DNA from: Deltaproteobacteria bacterium
Lineage (GTDB): Bacteria; JADJOY01
Reading direction: 5' to 3'
NCBI GenBank assembly: GCA_016713535.1
Contig: JADJOY010000010.1
Coordinates: 186,001-250,000 of the forward strand
DNA length: 64,000 bases
Shown here: positions 56,278 through 64,000 of the stretch, one piece after another
How the letters are laid out: every line of letters starts with the position of its first letter
Position numbering within the stretch: position 1 is the first letter of the stretch
Program-made: the position numbers and the translations under genes
The notes under the pieces: model-generated
Seen by the model: only the letters and a program-made list of their open reading frames with translations
The model's database searches: none
What the model was told of the DNA's origin: nothing

Positions 56278-56614
56278 TCACGGCCTGAGGCGTGCCCGAG
56301 CAGGCCGGATCGGAGCGCAGCGCGCTCGCGGGCGATGGTCCGCGCCTGGTGGAGGGTCCCAGGTGAGCTGGCCATGCAGCCAGAACTCCGGCGTCGTGCC
56401 GGGAGCAGGGCCAGACGTAGCGCGGTGTCCGCGGTCACTCCTCGCTTGCCGTTGATCAGGAGGGTTGACCCGCTGGACGGGCACGGCCAGGCGGCGCGAG
56501 CTCGACCTGGGACAGCCCGAGTGGACGCATGAACTCCTCGGCCAGCATCCGTCCCGGATGAGTGGGCGCCCGATCCGTCGGCACCCGGCGCGGCGGGGCT
56601 CGGGGTGAGGTCAC
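56278..56614 (-). CDS. higA: HigA-type antitoxin (XRE), frameshifted
   Basis: Starts at GTG 56614, overlapping the higB stop by 4 bases. Reading across two or three frame changes gives an HigA of about 110 residues: HPGRMLAEEFMRPLGLSQVE, then VNLLINGKRGVTADTALRLA and TPEFWLHGQLTWD. These are the XRE DNA-binding helices and the LxxGTTPEFWxxLQ segment of HigA. It binds HigB and represses the operon. Confidence 0.75.
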
Positions 56615-56906
56615 CGGTGGTAGTCGACGACCTCGACCTCGGCCGGCCCGCCGACGTCGCAGACGAAACAGATCCGGAACCGCTGGTTGACGCGGATGCT
56701 GTACAGGCCACGGCGGTCTCCTCGCAGGGCTTCGAGCCGGTTTCCGGGCGGGGCAACGAGATCCCTGAGCTCGTGCGCCTGATTGGAGCTGATCGAGCTT
56801 GCGCCACCACCAGCCACAGCGCCACGGGACTGCGCCGGATCGCCGCTCCGGTGACGCGGCCATCGAAGAGGTCGGCCGTGGCCGCGTCGCGGAAAGACTG
56901 GATCAA
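56611..56906 (-). CDS. higB: HigB-type toxin (RelE-like mRNA interferase), frameshifted
   Basis: From TTG 56906 the first residues read IQSFRDAATADLFDGR; the end, PPGNRLEALRGDRRGLYSIR and FRICFVCDVGGPAEVEVVDYHR, is in another frame that stops at 56611. This is the HigB pattern, including the PPGNRLE and YSIRVNQRFRICF motifs. One or two indels lie around 56780-56830. Toxin-first order (higBA) is normal. HigB cuts mRNA at translating ribosomes. Confidence 0.78.
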
Positions 56907-56919
56907 CGGCGCACCTCAT

Positions 56920-56940
56920 ACCGTCATACGGTATGACGGT
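56920..56940. promoter_or_regulatory. 21-bp palindromic operator upstream of higBA
   Basis: ACCGTCATAC-g-GTATGACGGT, perfect 10-bp arms, 13 bases before higB. TTGACA follows on the minus strand at 56948-56943, so the palindrome lies in the core promoter. Expected target of HigA. Confidence 0.75.
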
Positions 56941-56944
56941 ATTG

Positions 56945-57336
56945 TCAACCCGGTGGCACCGCCGGCAGCCACGCCGCCAGCGCGATCGCGGCGCGCAGGG
57001 CGGCGACCACGACCGCGCCGATCACCAACCCCAGGGCGACCGGCCGCGCGAGCGAGCGGCGCGCTCGCCGAGCGCGCTCCGCGAGACGGCTCGGGGGCGG
57101 CTCGTATTGGCCGCGCGCCGCACGCGCGATCGAGATCGCCACCAGCCCGCCGACCGAGGCCCAGAGCGTCGCCGGCGGCACCGTCGCGACCAGCCACTCC
57201 GGGCGAAACGCGTAGCTACCCGCTGCTGCACTGCCAGCGCCCCGAGCAGCGCGCCGGCCAGCATCCCCGAGCCCGCCGGCGCGCCAGTCGCGGCGCTCGT
57301 CATCGGACTCGCGGTGATCCACGCGGGCGCGCCCAT
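56945..57336 (-). CDS. Small membrane protein, frameshifted
   Basis: From ATG 57336 (MGAPAWITASPMTSAATGA) the first 40 residues, with a Gly/Ala-rich hydrophobic helix (MLAGALLGALAVQ), are in one frame. The rest, WLVATVPPATLWASVGGLVA and LARPVALGLVIGAVVVAALR, is in another, breaking near 57215. The two later segments are membrane helices and the total is about 130 residues. Function unknown. Confidence 0.5.
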
Positions 57337-57748
57337 GAGATCGCTCCTCGCCGATCGAGAAGCGCGCGCGGCCCGCGCCGAGCGCCATGTCCGCGCCGCT
57401 GGCCGCCGCGGACGCACGCGCGGCGGCTCGTGTGCGCCGCCCGACCCGAGCGGCGCCCCGTGCGTCGCGTGGAGCCCGCGGTGCAATAGCGCTCGTGTCG
57501 CGATCGAGGGCCGGGCGATGGAAGTCGGCCCTGGGAGGACGCCACTCGCCCAGAGGGAAGGGATCCGGTTCGACAGGACGATGACGCTCGCTCGGTGCAC
57601 GGCCGCGCTCCTTCTCGACTGCGGGTGTGGCAGCCGCGAATGAAGAGCGCCGTGCCGGCGGGGCGCGCCGCAAGCTCGCGGAATCCTTCCATCGTGCAGG
57701 CGCGCGCCGTCTCGATCGGCTCACCGCCGAGACACTTCCCCGGACGCG
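57337..57748. other. Unresolved, frame-broken stretch
   Basis: No complete gene can be read. On the minus strand short phrases such as PFPLGEWRPPRADFHRP look protein-like, but they are joined to Arg/Ala-rich text and no family is evident. Given the broken frames on both sides, a real small gene may be hidden here. Confidence 0.3.
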
Positions 57749-57754
57749 TGAGAC

Positions 57755-58210
57755 GTGCGATCCTGGCGCGATGGGACGGCGATCACCAGGCGCGCGAGCG
57801 CCACCGCCGCCTTGGGCCTGACGCTCGCGAGCGCGTGCGCGGCGCGCGAGCCTCGGCAAGGCCCCGACCCGGTGGTGAGCGCGCGCCCGATCGCGGTGCT
57901 CCTGGAGGCCGATCCAGAGCGCCGCGATTCTGGAGGGCTGCGAGCTGCGCCCGGAGCGGATCCCGGCCGTCGGATCCGTGTCCAGATCGCGGCGGTGGGG
58001 ATCGCGTGAGGCGAGCGACTGCTGGCTCGGCACCAGCACGCGCTTCGAGACCCAGATCGTGGTGCGCGCCTACGACCTCGGAGGCGCCAGGACGCCAGTG
58101 GTTCGTGGTCACGCCCGCTCGACCTGCCGGGCGATGCCTGCATCGATCGCAAGGTCGGCTGGATCCTCGATCGCGTGCGCCCAGGAGTGGCGGTGCTTGC
58201 GGCGAAGTGA
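57755..58210 (+). CDS. Predicted lipoprotein, unknown function, frameshifted
   Basis: A signal with lipobox (TAALGLTLASACAAREP, Cys near residue 28) is followed by PVVSARPIAVLLEADPE. Further pieces in other frames read CWLGTSTRFETQIVVRAYDL and DLPGDACIDRKVGWILDRVR, ending VAVLAAK at a stop at 58208. About 150 residues. At least two indels. No family recognised. The true start may be a few codons upstream. Confidence 0.45.
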
Positions 58211-58224
58211 TCGCCGCTCAGGGC

Positions 58225-59091
58225 TCAGATCCGTCCGGCGACGGCGAGCTGGGCGCGGACCTCGGCGGCGATCGCGAGACACGCGGTCAGCCCGGGCGAC
58301 TCGATCCCTATCAGGTTCACCAACCCGGGGAGGCCGCGCACCTCCTCGTGCGCCACCACGAAGTCCTCGCGCGCGATCGAGGAAGGAGAGTCGCCGCGGA
58401 TCGGATGGAGCCGGTAGCCGGCGGCGTCGACGATCATCCGCGCGAGCGCCGCGATGCAGTCTGGCTCGCGAGGCCCGCCGCGTTCACGACGATCCGGCTC
58501 TCGTGTGCGGGGATCCACCGCCCTGGGTCGCGAGGTCACGCGCCAGCCACCGGCGATCCAGTCGAGCCCGACGACCTCGGTCCCGAGCACCACCTCGGCG
58601 CCGCCGTCTTGCGCCTCGCGCCGGAGATGCGCGGCGACCAGCGCGCAACTCGTCGACGATCGTGTCCGGCGAGTGGAGCGCCGCGAGCCCGCGCTGCTTT
58701 GGGCTCCGAGCGCGACGACGCCGCGCGCATGGCCGAGCACGCGTCGAGCCGCTCGACGCCGTTCGCCCGCGCGCGCTGGATCGCCTCAGCCGCAGCGCCT
58801 CCTCTCGTCCGCCGCGACGATGAGCGCCGAGCCGACGGTGCGGCACGCCGCGCTCCTCGCAGAAGCGGAAGAGCGCGCGGCGCTCCTCCACGCAGAGCCG
58901 CGCCTTGAGCGAGCCCGGCGCGTAGTAGAGCCGGCGTGGATGACGCCGCTGTTCCGGCTCGTGGTCTCAGCCCCGAGCCGCGCGTTGCGCTCGACTTCAG
59001 CAAGACGACGCTGTTCGGGCCGCTACGCGAGCGCCGCCGCCACCGCGACGCCCACCACGCCACCGCCCACGATCGTGACGTCGATGTCCAC
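58225..59091 (-). CDS. LhgO-like FAD-dependent 2-hydroxyglutarate oxidase, frameshifted
   Basis: From GTG 59091: [20 protein letters not shown] (the FAD-binding GxGxxG), then in another frame [20 protein letters not shown], a hallmark of L-2-hydroxyglutarate oxidase (LhgO/YgaF). The C-terminal part reads [40 protein letters not shown] and [20 protein letters not shown]. Frames change about five times, including near 59015 and 58480-58700. The family oxidises L-2-hydroxyglutarate to 2-oxoglutarate with transfer of electrons to quinone. Reconstructed length is about 290, somewhat short for the family (about 400), so a piece may be missing. Confidence 0.7.
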
Positions 59092-59103
59092 TCGAGTCGA
59101 ACC

Positions 59104-59439
59104 TCAACCGTGACGGAGCCGGCGCAGGGCCTTCGAATGAATCGCGAACACGACCGAGAGGGCCGCGAAGGGCAGCACCATCGAGCCAAGCCGCATCCAG
59201 GGCCGCGGCTCCCCGAGTGCTCGCGACAACCGGTACACGCAGACGTACTGAGCCACGCCGAAACCAATCACGGCGAGATAGCCGACGCCTTCATGAGCGC
59301 CGGCCCCCACTTCCTCGAGCCGCTCCTCGCGAGCGCCGTGAGCAACATCAGTACGACCGGCCGAGGACCATGAAAACACAGCCAGCCGTGGGGCACGGTG
59401 CACTCGTCTCACGAGCGTCGCGGGCATCGGCGCGCGCAC
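59104..59439 (-). CDS. Small membrane protein, frameshifted
   Basis: The 3' half (GYLAVIGFGVAQYVCVYRLS, MRLGSMVLPFAALSVVFAIH) contains two clear membrane helices and ends KALRRLRHG at 59104. Upstream, pieces in another frame (GPRPVVLMLLTALARSGSRK) supply a third helix. The start is uncertain. It lies between the flavin reductase and the LhgO-like gene, all on the minus strand. Function unknown. Confidence 0.45.
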   Translation of the reverse strand: MRAPMPATLVRRVHRAPRLAVFSWSSAGRTDVAHGAREERLEEVGAGAHEGVGYLAVIGFGVAQYVCVYRLSRALGEPRPWMRLGSMVLPFAALSVVFAIHSKALRRLRHG

Positions 59440-59498
59440 GCATCACACGCGCGCCGCGTCGAGGGCCGGCGGCCGATCCGGTGCGCGGTACGCTTGCC

Positions 59499-60218
59499 TC
59501 AGTACCCCGTGAACTCGTCCTTCTTGGAGGCGAGCCAGGTCGACACCCGCGACGGTCAGCGCTTCGGTCACCACGACGATGATGCGGTGAGGACCGCGAA
59601 TACATCGGCGCCTGCAGGTCCCGACGCACCCGCGCAGCAGGTCGAGGATGGATGCGCTCGGTGAGCCCGTCCCAGCCGCGCGCCGAGGTCTCGGGCTGGG
59701 TCAACGTCAGCATGAGCTCAGGTTGGGCAGGCCGTCGCGAGCGAGCTCGGCGAGCTCGTCCAAGAAAGCCGCCTGCTCGGTTGCGTGGTTCCAGTAGAGC
59801 AGCGTGATCGGGTGGGTGAGCCCGCGCGCGTGACGTCGCCCAGCATGCTGCGAAACGGCGTGATGCCATGCCCCCCGCGACCAGCACCGCCGGCACGGTG
59901 GGATCGTCGTGGAGCGCGAAAGTGCCGATCGGACCACCACCTTCGTAGGTGCCTCCCGAGCGGCGCCGCGGCCAGGATCGACTTGAAGGCGCTGTCGCTG
60001 GTCCGCCACGCGAACTCGAGGACGTCGTCGTTCGGCGACCCGGACGCGAGGTCGGCGGCCGTCGCGGCCCTTTCTTGTCGCGATACGGCGGATCCGGGAT
60101 GCCGAGCGACACGTATTGACCGGCCTTGAAGGTGAGCTCCGGCGGTTTCGTGAATCGGTAGCGGAGCGTCCCCTGGGCGATCTCGTCACGCGAGGAGCTG
60201 GACGGGCATCTTCGGCAT
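59499..60218 (-). CDS. Ferredoxin-NADP-reductase-type flavoprotein, frameshifted
   Basis: ATG 60218 lies behind AGGAGG. The FAD domain reads GTLRYRFTKPPELTFKAGQY and VSLGIPDPPYRDKKG. The pyridine-nucleotide domain, in another frame, reads VPAVLVAGGHGITPFRSMLG and TLLYWNHATEQAAFLDELAE, and the C-terminus ends TVAGVDLASKKDEFTGY at 59499. The GGxGITPF motif is diagnostic for the FNR superfamily, which passes electrons from NAD(P)H to flavin. The frame shifts at five or more points. Length is about 240 aa, normal for a reductase without a ferredoxin domain. Confidence 0.75.
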
Positions 60219-60382
60219 GGATCCTCCTCGCGCAAGAGTCCAGATCACGGGCCGAGAATCGGCGCCACCCGCCGCCAGCGGTCGACCACATGGTTGCGGT
60301 CGATCCGACGATGCTGGCTCGCAAACGGGCGTTCATCGTTTCCGTTATCCACGGAAAAGCATGACCTGAGGAGGGGATATTC

Positions 60383-61075
60383 ATGGCACTCGCTCGACGA
60401 TGCGCGGCCGAGACGATCGGCACGTTCTGGCTGACTTTCGGCTGCGGCAGCGCGTCCTGGCGGCGGCGTTCCCGAGGTGGGGATCGGCCTGCTGGGGGTT
60501 TCCCTGGCCTTCGGTCTGACCGTCATGACCATGGCGTACGCCATCGGCCACATCTCGGGCTGCCACCTGAACCCGGCGGTCTCGCTCGGGCTGGTCGTGG
60601 GCAGCGCTTCCCGCCTGCGAGCTGCGGGCCGTACATGATCGCGCAGGTCGGCGGCGCGGTGCTCGGCGCGGGTGTCCTCTACGTGATCGCGAGGGGCAAG
60701 CCCGGCTTCTCGCTGACCGGTGGCTTCGCGTCCAACGGCTTCGGGGAGCACTCGCCGGGGCACTACTGGATGGTCGCCGCGTTGGTCGCCGAGATCGTGC
60801 TCACCTTCATGTTCCTGATGATCATCATGGGGTCCACGGACAAGCGCGCCCCCGCGGGCTTCGCGCCCATCGCCATCGGCCTCGGGCTCACGCTCATCCA
60901 CCTGATTGGCATCCCCGTCACCAACCTCTCGGTGAACCCGGCGCGCAGCACCGGCCCGGCGATCTTCGCCGGGGGATGGGCGCTGCAGCAGCTCTGGCTC
61001 TTCTGGGTGGCGCCGATCGTGGGTGCGGCGCTCGCCGGCGTGGTCTATCCGCTGATCTCGTCCGACTCGGACTGA
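60383..61075 (+). CDS. aqpZ: Aquaporin Z-type water channel, compensating frameshifts
   Basis: From ATG 60383, which has a GAGGAGGGG site upstream, [20 protein letters not shown] starts the channel. Between about 60455 and 60605 the right frame is a neighbour: [20 protein letters not shown] and [15 protein letters not shown] with the first NPA motif. The original frame resumes at [17 protein letters not shown] and includes the second NPA motif in [16 protein letters not shown]. Start and stop share a frame, so the two indels cancel. Six helices and two half-helices are all present, about 230 residues. It conducts water across the inner membrane. Confidence 0.85.
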   Translation: MALARRCAAETIGTFWLTFGCGSASWRRRSRGGDRPAGGFPGLRSDRHDHGVRHRPHLGLPPEPGGLARAGRGQRFPPASCGPYMIAQVGGAVLGAGVLYVIARGKPGFSLTGGFASNGFGEHSPGHYWMVAALVAEIVLTFMFLMIIMGSTDKRAPAGFAPIAIGLGLTLIHLIGIPVTNLSVNPARSTGPAIFAGGWALQQLWLFWVAPIVGAALAGVVYPLISSDSD

Positions 61076-61121
61076 CGAGGCCCGCGGGCGGGGACCGGCG
61101 GCCGCCCGCGGTCCGCCGCGC

Positions 61122-61233
61122 TCACCACAAGCTCTTGCGGCGGCGGCGCGAGGGCGTGCCGAAGAGCGCGCCCATCACGCCGCGCACGACGGTGGTGGCG
61201 ACGGCCTTCGCCACCGGCGACTCGCCGATCTGC
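61122..61233 (-). pseudogene. 3' end of a HerA-like (DUF853) ATPase gene cut by an insertion
   Basis: Minus-strand sequence ending at 61122 encodes IGESPVAKAVATTVVRGVMG and ALFGTPSRRRRKSLW. This pattern (ESPVEAxAK..., RGVLGxLFG, Arg-rich end) is the C-terminus of DUF853/HerA-like helicases. The upstream part is absent: at 61234 an IS3-type end begins. No remainder is seen further on before the window ends. Assignment from the short tail is tentative. Confidence 0.5.
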
Positions 61234-61323
61234 TGATCCCTCCAATGTGGGTCAGCGCGACCCTGATGTGGCTCCCGCTTGGACTGGACAGGGACTAGTC
61301 TCCGAGTCCAGGGGTGACGAGCA

Positions 61324-61646
61324 ATGGAGACGGATCTCCAACGGTGGACCGCCCGGCGGAAGGCCGAGCTGATCCTGGCCCGGATCAATGGCGAGCCGAT
61401 GCTGGCCGATGCCTTCCCGTGAGTACGACATCAAGCCGTCCGATGTCGAGGAGTGGACCGCGACGTACCTGAAGGCCGGCGAGCGTGGCCTCAAGATCAA
61501 CGCGGACGAGGAGCAAGCCGAGCACGAGCGCGACCGCGAGCGCGAGCCCGGAGAGCTTCGGGCCAACGTGAGCGAGGCTCGTCTTGGAGCTCGACGCCCG
61601 AAGAAATTGGCACCCTCTGACCGACCCGACCCGGACGGCCTCCTGA
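61324..61646 (+). pseudogene. IS3-type OrfA (helix-turn-helix), frameshifted
   Basis: METDLQRWTARRKAELILAR runs 32 codons to a stop at 61420. One base off, REYDIKPSDVEEWTATYLKA continues the OrfA helix-turn-helix region, then an acidic coiled region (EEQAEHERDRERE), and the expected OrfA end PLTDPTRTAS lies in a further frame and stops at 61646. Reconstructed length is about 107, normal for this type of OrfA. Confidence 0.7.
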
Positions 61647-61660
61647 CGGTCCAGAGCCAA

Positions 61661-61894
61661 ATGCGCGAGGAAGGCCACGCGGCCTCGATCACCCGGCTCT
61701 GCCGGTAGTTCGGCGTTCCGCGGTCGAGTTCCTACTACGAGCGGACCCAGCGTAGGCCGATGATCGTCGACCAGGCGCTGGTGGTCGAGATCCGCGACGT
61801 GATCGACGCCTACCCGACGTACGGGGTGCGTCGCATCACCGCGACGATCCGACGGCTGTTGAAGGGGGCGCGGTCAACCGCGAGCGGCTGCACC
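61661..61894 (+). pseudogene. IS3-type OrfB transposase, 5' fragment
   Basis: MREEGHAASITRLCR, then an in-frame TAG where Trp is expected, then FGVPRSSSYYERTQRRPMIV and VIDAYPTYGVRRITATIRRL, the N-terminal region of IS3 integrase-type transposases. The catalytic DDE part is absent because the IS66 element begins at 61895. Not functional. Confidence 0.7.
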
Positions 61895-61926
61895 GTAAGC
61901 GTTCGACGAACCACACCCCGGAGGCG

Positions 61927-63521
61927 TCAGGACCTGGCGCCGACGAGTTCGGGATTCTCGGCCGCCCAGGGAGCGGGTAGCAGCTCATCGATGCGGCGTG
62001 CGGGCCAGCCGGCGGCGATCTTGGCGAGGACGTCGCGCAGGTAGGACCAGGGCTCGACGCCCTGGAGCTGACAGGTGGCGAGGACCGAGTAGGCGATCGC
62101 CGCACGCTGCGCCCCGGCGTCCGAGCCCGCGAAGAGCCAGTTCTTCCGGCCCACCGCGATCCGGCGCAGCGCGCGCGCTCGGCGGCATTGTTGGTCATCG
62201 GGACGCGCCCGTCTTCGAGAAACGCAAGAGTGCGGGCCAGCGTCCCAGCGTGTAGCCCACCGCCTGCCGCAGCGGGCTCTTCGGCTCGACCGACTCGTCG
62301 TTCGCCGTCGCGGCCAGCCACTGTCCGAGTCCGTGGATCAGCGGCACGCTCTCGCTGCGCCGCAACGCGAGGCAGTCGTCGGCGTTGAGCCCGTCATCCG
62401 AGGCGCGTCGCTCCACCGCGAAAAGCGCCTGCATCCATCGCAACGCGAGCGAAGCGCGGGCGTCGCCCGATTCGAGCGCCTCCACAAAGTACCGGCGCGC
62501 ATGGGCCCAGCAGCCCGCCGCGCGCACCTCCGGGCGCTCGAAGACCTCGTCGAAACCGGCGTACCCATCCGCGACCAACCAACCGCGGCGCTCCGCCAAG
62601 AACCGCACCGGCCCGGCCTTCGTCCAGTTCGGCGTGTAGTCGTAGACCGCCCCCCTCGTCGCCGAGGTACCCAGAGGTGACCGCGCTTCCGAACCCTTCG
62701 GGTGGTCGCGGTCGAGGACACAGATCCCGGTGTCGTCGCAGTGCAACACGTGCGCGCTCAACGCGCGCACGCGGGATGCGCTCCACCACTGGCGCGAGTA
62801 GCTCCGCCGTCGCCTCCACCCAGCCCGCGGTGGTCGAGCGCGGCAGCCGGTGGCCGGCGAGCTCCCAGATCGCTTCCTGACGGTTCAGCGGCAGGCCGTG
62901 GCCGTACTTGGAGAGCGTCACGGCTGCGAGCAATCCCGGGCCTGGCAGTCCCTTGTCGATCACCTTCGGCGGCGCCGGCGCCACGACCACCTCGCCCTGG
63001 CACGGCCGGCACGCGTACTTGGCGCGCTTGTGCACGATCACCTTGAGCGTCGCCGGCACGTACTCGAGCTCCTCGCTCGTCTCGTAGCCGATCGCGCTCT
63101 TCGCCACGCCGCACACCGCGCACTGGCACTCGGCCGCCGCCGGCTCGTACACCCGCTCCTCGCGCGGCAGATCGGCGGGCAGCTCACGGCGCCCCGTGGA
63201 GCCGCGTCGCTTCGTCGGAGGCGCGACCGGAGCGTCGCTCTCGGGCGGCGGCGCCGGAGGTGCCGGTTCCGTCGGGCGAGCTTCGAGCGCCGCCTGGACG
63301 AAGAGCGCGAGCTGGTCGACGGAGATCTTCTCGGAGAGACGGCCGTAGCGCGCCTTGCGCAGCTTCTGGTTCTCGAGCTTGAGCCGGTCGACGTGCTCGA
63401 GCACCTCGCGCAGCACGTGCTCGACCGAGGCGAGCGCCTCGTCGGATCGGCCCTCGGAGATCAGTTGGCCCGCGAAGCGGACGACGCTCTTGGCTTGCTC
63501 GGAGGGTCGCGCGGTGGCCAC
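61927..63521 (-). CDS. tnpC: IS66 TnpC transposase, frameshifted
   Basis: A reconstruction of about 530 residues. The N-terminus (MATARPSEQAKSVVRFAGQL) leads to a leucine-zipper-like helix (DRLKLENQKLRKARYGRLSE), a zinc-ribbon (CQCAVCG, CRPCQG) and the DDE core: HCDDTGICVLD (Asp), WLVADGYAGFDEVF (Asp), and MTNNAAERALRRIAVGRKNW (Glu) near the end. The frame shifts near 62760 and twice near 62180-62210; total length is one base short. Probably inactive as sequenced unless the shifts are errors. Confidence 0.82.
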
Positions 63522-63534
63522 GCGCCGAACGGTG

Positions 63535-63933
63535 TCACGAGGTGCAAACGTTGTCTACGGTGAAGCGAAACGTTTTTGCGTCGTAGCGGAGTTTTTCCGG
63601 TGGCGACACCGTGCGGCGCGGAAGCTGCCGTGGATCGGCGCCGTCGAGCAGCAACGCGAGCTCGACCGTGGTCATCTCGAGCCGGCTTCCCGGCGCTGCG
63701 CGAGGGATACGGAAGGTGCCCTTGGCGAGCTGCTTGTAGACGATCACGTACCCGGTGCGCTCCCAATACAGGCACTTGAGGAGGTCGCGACGACGGTTGG
63801 CGAAGACGTACAGATCACCGCTCTGCGGGTTGCCCGACCACTCCTCGCGCACGATCGCTGCGAGTCCGGGAAGCCCTTGCGCATGTCCGTCGGAGCCGTC
63901 CACAGGAAGACGCGGGTCCGGCCAGCTCAGCAC
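63535..63933 (-). CDS. tnpB: IS66 TnpB (Orf2) protein, compensating frameshifts
   Basis: From GTG 63933 (LSWPDP) to the end (RFTVDNVCTS). The conserved RVFLWTAPTDMRKGF segment is read in a neighbouring frame between about 63905 and 63845, after which GLAAIVREEW, SGDLYVFANRRRDLLKCLYW and YVIVYKQLAKGTFRIP continue in the first frame. About 132 residues, normal for TnpB. It is required for IS66 transposition; biochemical role unknown. Confidence 0.78.
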   Translation of the reverse strand: MLSWPDPRLPVDGSDGHAQGLPGLAAIVREEWSGNPQSGDLYVFANRRRDLLKCLYWERTGYVIVYKQLAKGTFRIPRAAPGSRLEMTTVELALLLDGADPRQLPRRTVSPPEKLRYDAKTFRFTVDNVCTS

Positions 63934-64000
63934 CGCCCACCCAGAACGGACACGACCCGTGCGAGGGTGTCGGCGTCGAAGCCCGGGCCGACGTGGATGC
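63927..64000 (-). CDS. tnpA: IS66 TnpA (Orf1), C-terminal end only
   Basis: The visible C-terminus reads IHVGPGFDADTLARVVSVLG then GRC and stops at 63927, overlapping the tnpB start. This matches the typical end of the small TnpA protein of IS66. The rest lies outside the window. Confidence 0.7.
   Translation of the reverse strand, partial: IHVGPGFDADTLARVVSVLGGRC

Larger units (their letters stand above)
61234..61894 (+). mobile_element. IS3-family element, left part only
   Basis: It begins at TGATCCCTCCAATGTGGGTC, an IS3-type TG end, and contains an orfA and the first third of an orfB, both broken. At 61895 it is cut by the end of an IS66 element. The right half is missing from the window. 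The target appears to be the HerA-like gene. Confidence 0.7.
61895..64000 (-). mobile_element. IS66-family element, tnpA end beyond window
   Basis: The terminal repeat starts GTAAGCGTTCGACGAACCAC at 61895, the usual IS66 form GTAAGCG. Inside, on the minus strand, are tnpA (partial), tnpB and tnpC in the usual order. It interrupts an IS3-type orfB, giving a nested insertion. The other end is outside the window. Confidence 0.85.

Overview
The window is about 64 kb of very GC-rich bacterial DNA from a Gram-negative organism. Outer-membrane and periplasmic proteins are frequent: a FadL-type porin, many lipoproteins, a Tat substrate, and proteins with C-terminal anchor tails. A MopE-type metal-binding motif, a DUF1800/DUF1501 cluster, GAF/MshEN and PAS-kinase signalling proteins and very Arg/Ala-rich sequence suggest a deltaproteobacterial-type lineage (Myxococcota, Binatota or a relative). 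That placement is an inference; no rRNA or tRNA gene is visible.

Layout. 1-8.4 kb: envelope genes (FadL-like porin, lipoproteins, YjdF-like membrane protein), an hslR-like gene with a frameshift and a small acidic protein. 8.5-14.5 kb: DAHP synthase, Tex and a hybrid PAS histidine kinase. 14.5-15.7 kb: a tandem array of about 14 copies of an 88-bp double-hairpin unit. 15.7-20.6 kb: SufU/NifU-like scaffold, a membrane protein, pyrF, a family-39 glycosyltransferase and an XRE-cupin regulator split by a stop codon. 20.6-21.8 kb: three tandem 236-bp hairpin cassettes, then an unusual AT-richer palindromic patch. 21.8-25.3 kb: a compact minus-strand operon (coiled-coil protein, PP-loop ATPase, CC-motif protein, metallo-beta-lactamase fold, flavin monooxygenase). 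25.6-34.9 kb: alpha/alpha-barrel protein, MshEN protein, zinc alcohol dehydrogenase, double GFA protein, nitroreductase, a heparanase-like lipoprotein and TesB thioesterase. 35.2-40.6 kb: two tandem arylsulfotransferase-like lipoproteins and a beta-propeller protein. 40.8-48.9 kb: vapBC, a DUF1800-DUF1501-DUF1800 cluster, arfB and a nucleotidyltransferase pair. 48.9-52.2 kb: a TetR gene behind a 34-bp palindrome, overlapping a UbiB-kinase/diiron fusion. 52.2-61.1 kb: a CSLREA/MopE surface protein, two DNA-polymerase-beta-type nucleotidyltransferases, higBA, an LhgO-like oxidase, a flavin reductase and an aquaporin; almost all of these carry frameshifts. 61.1-64 kb: the 3' end of a HerA-like ATPase gene, cut by an IS3-type remnant that is itself cut by an IS66 element running off the window.

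Two themes stand out. First, intergenic spaces are filled with a family of short perfect hairpins whose stem sequence changes while the flanks and loops stay constant (loops AGGA/GGGA, GAC or CTCCGT; 3' flank CTCC). They occur singly, in multi-hairpin cassettes and as tandem arrays with periods of about 88, 190 and 231-236 bp. Second, reading frames are largely clean up to about 53 kb and then break repeatedly by one-base steps inside recognisable genes, so the right-hand 11 kb either has low base accuracy or is decaying; the first is more likely. Coordinates of broken genes are the outer limits of the reconstructed protein.
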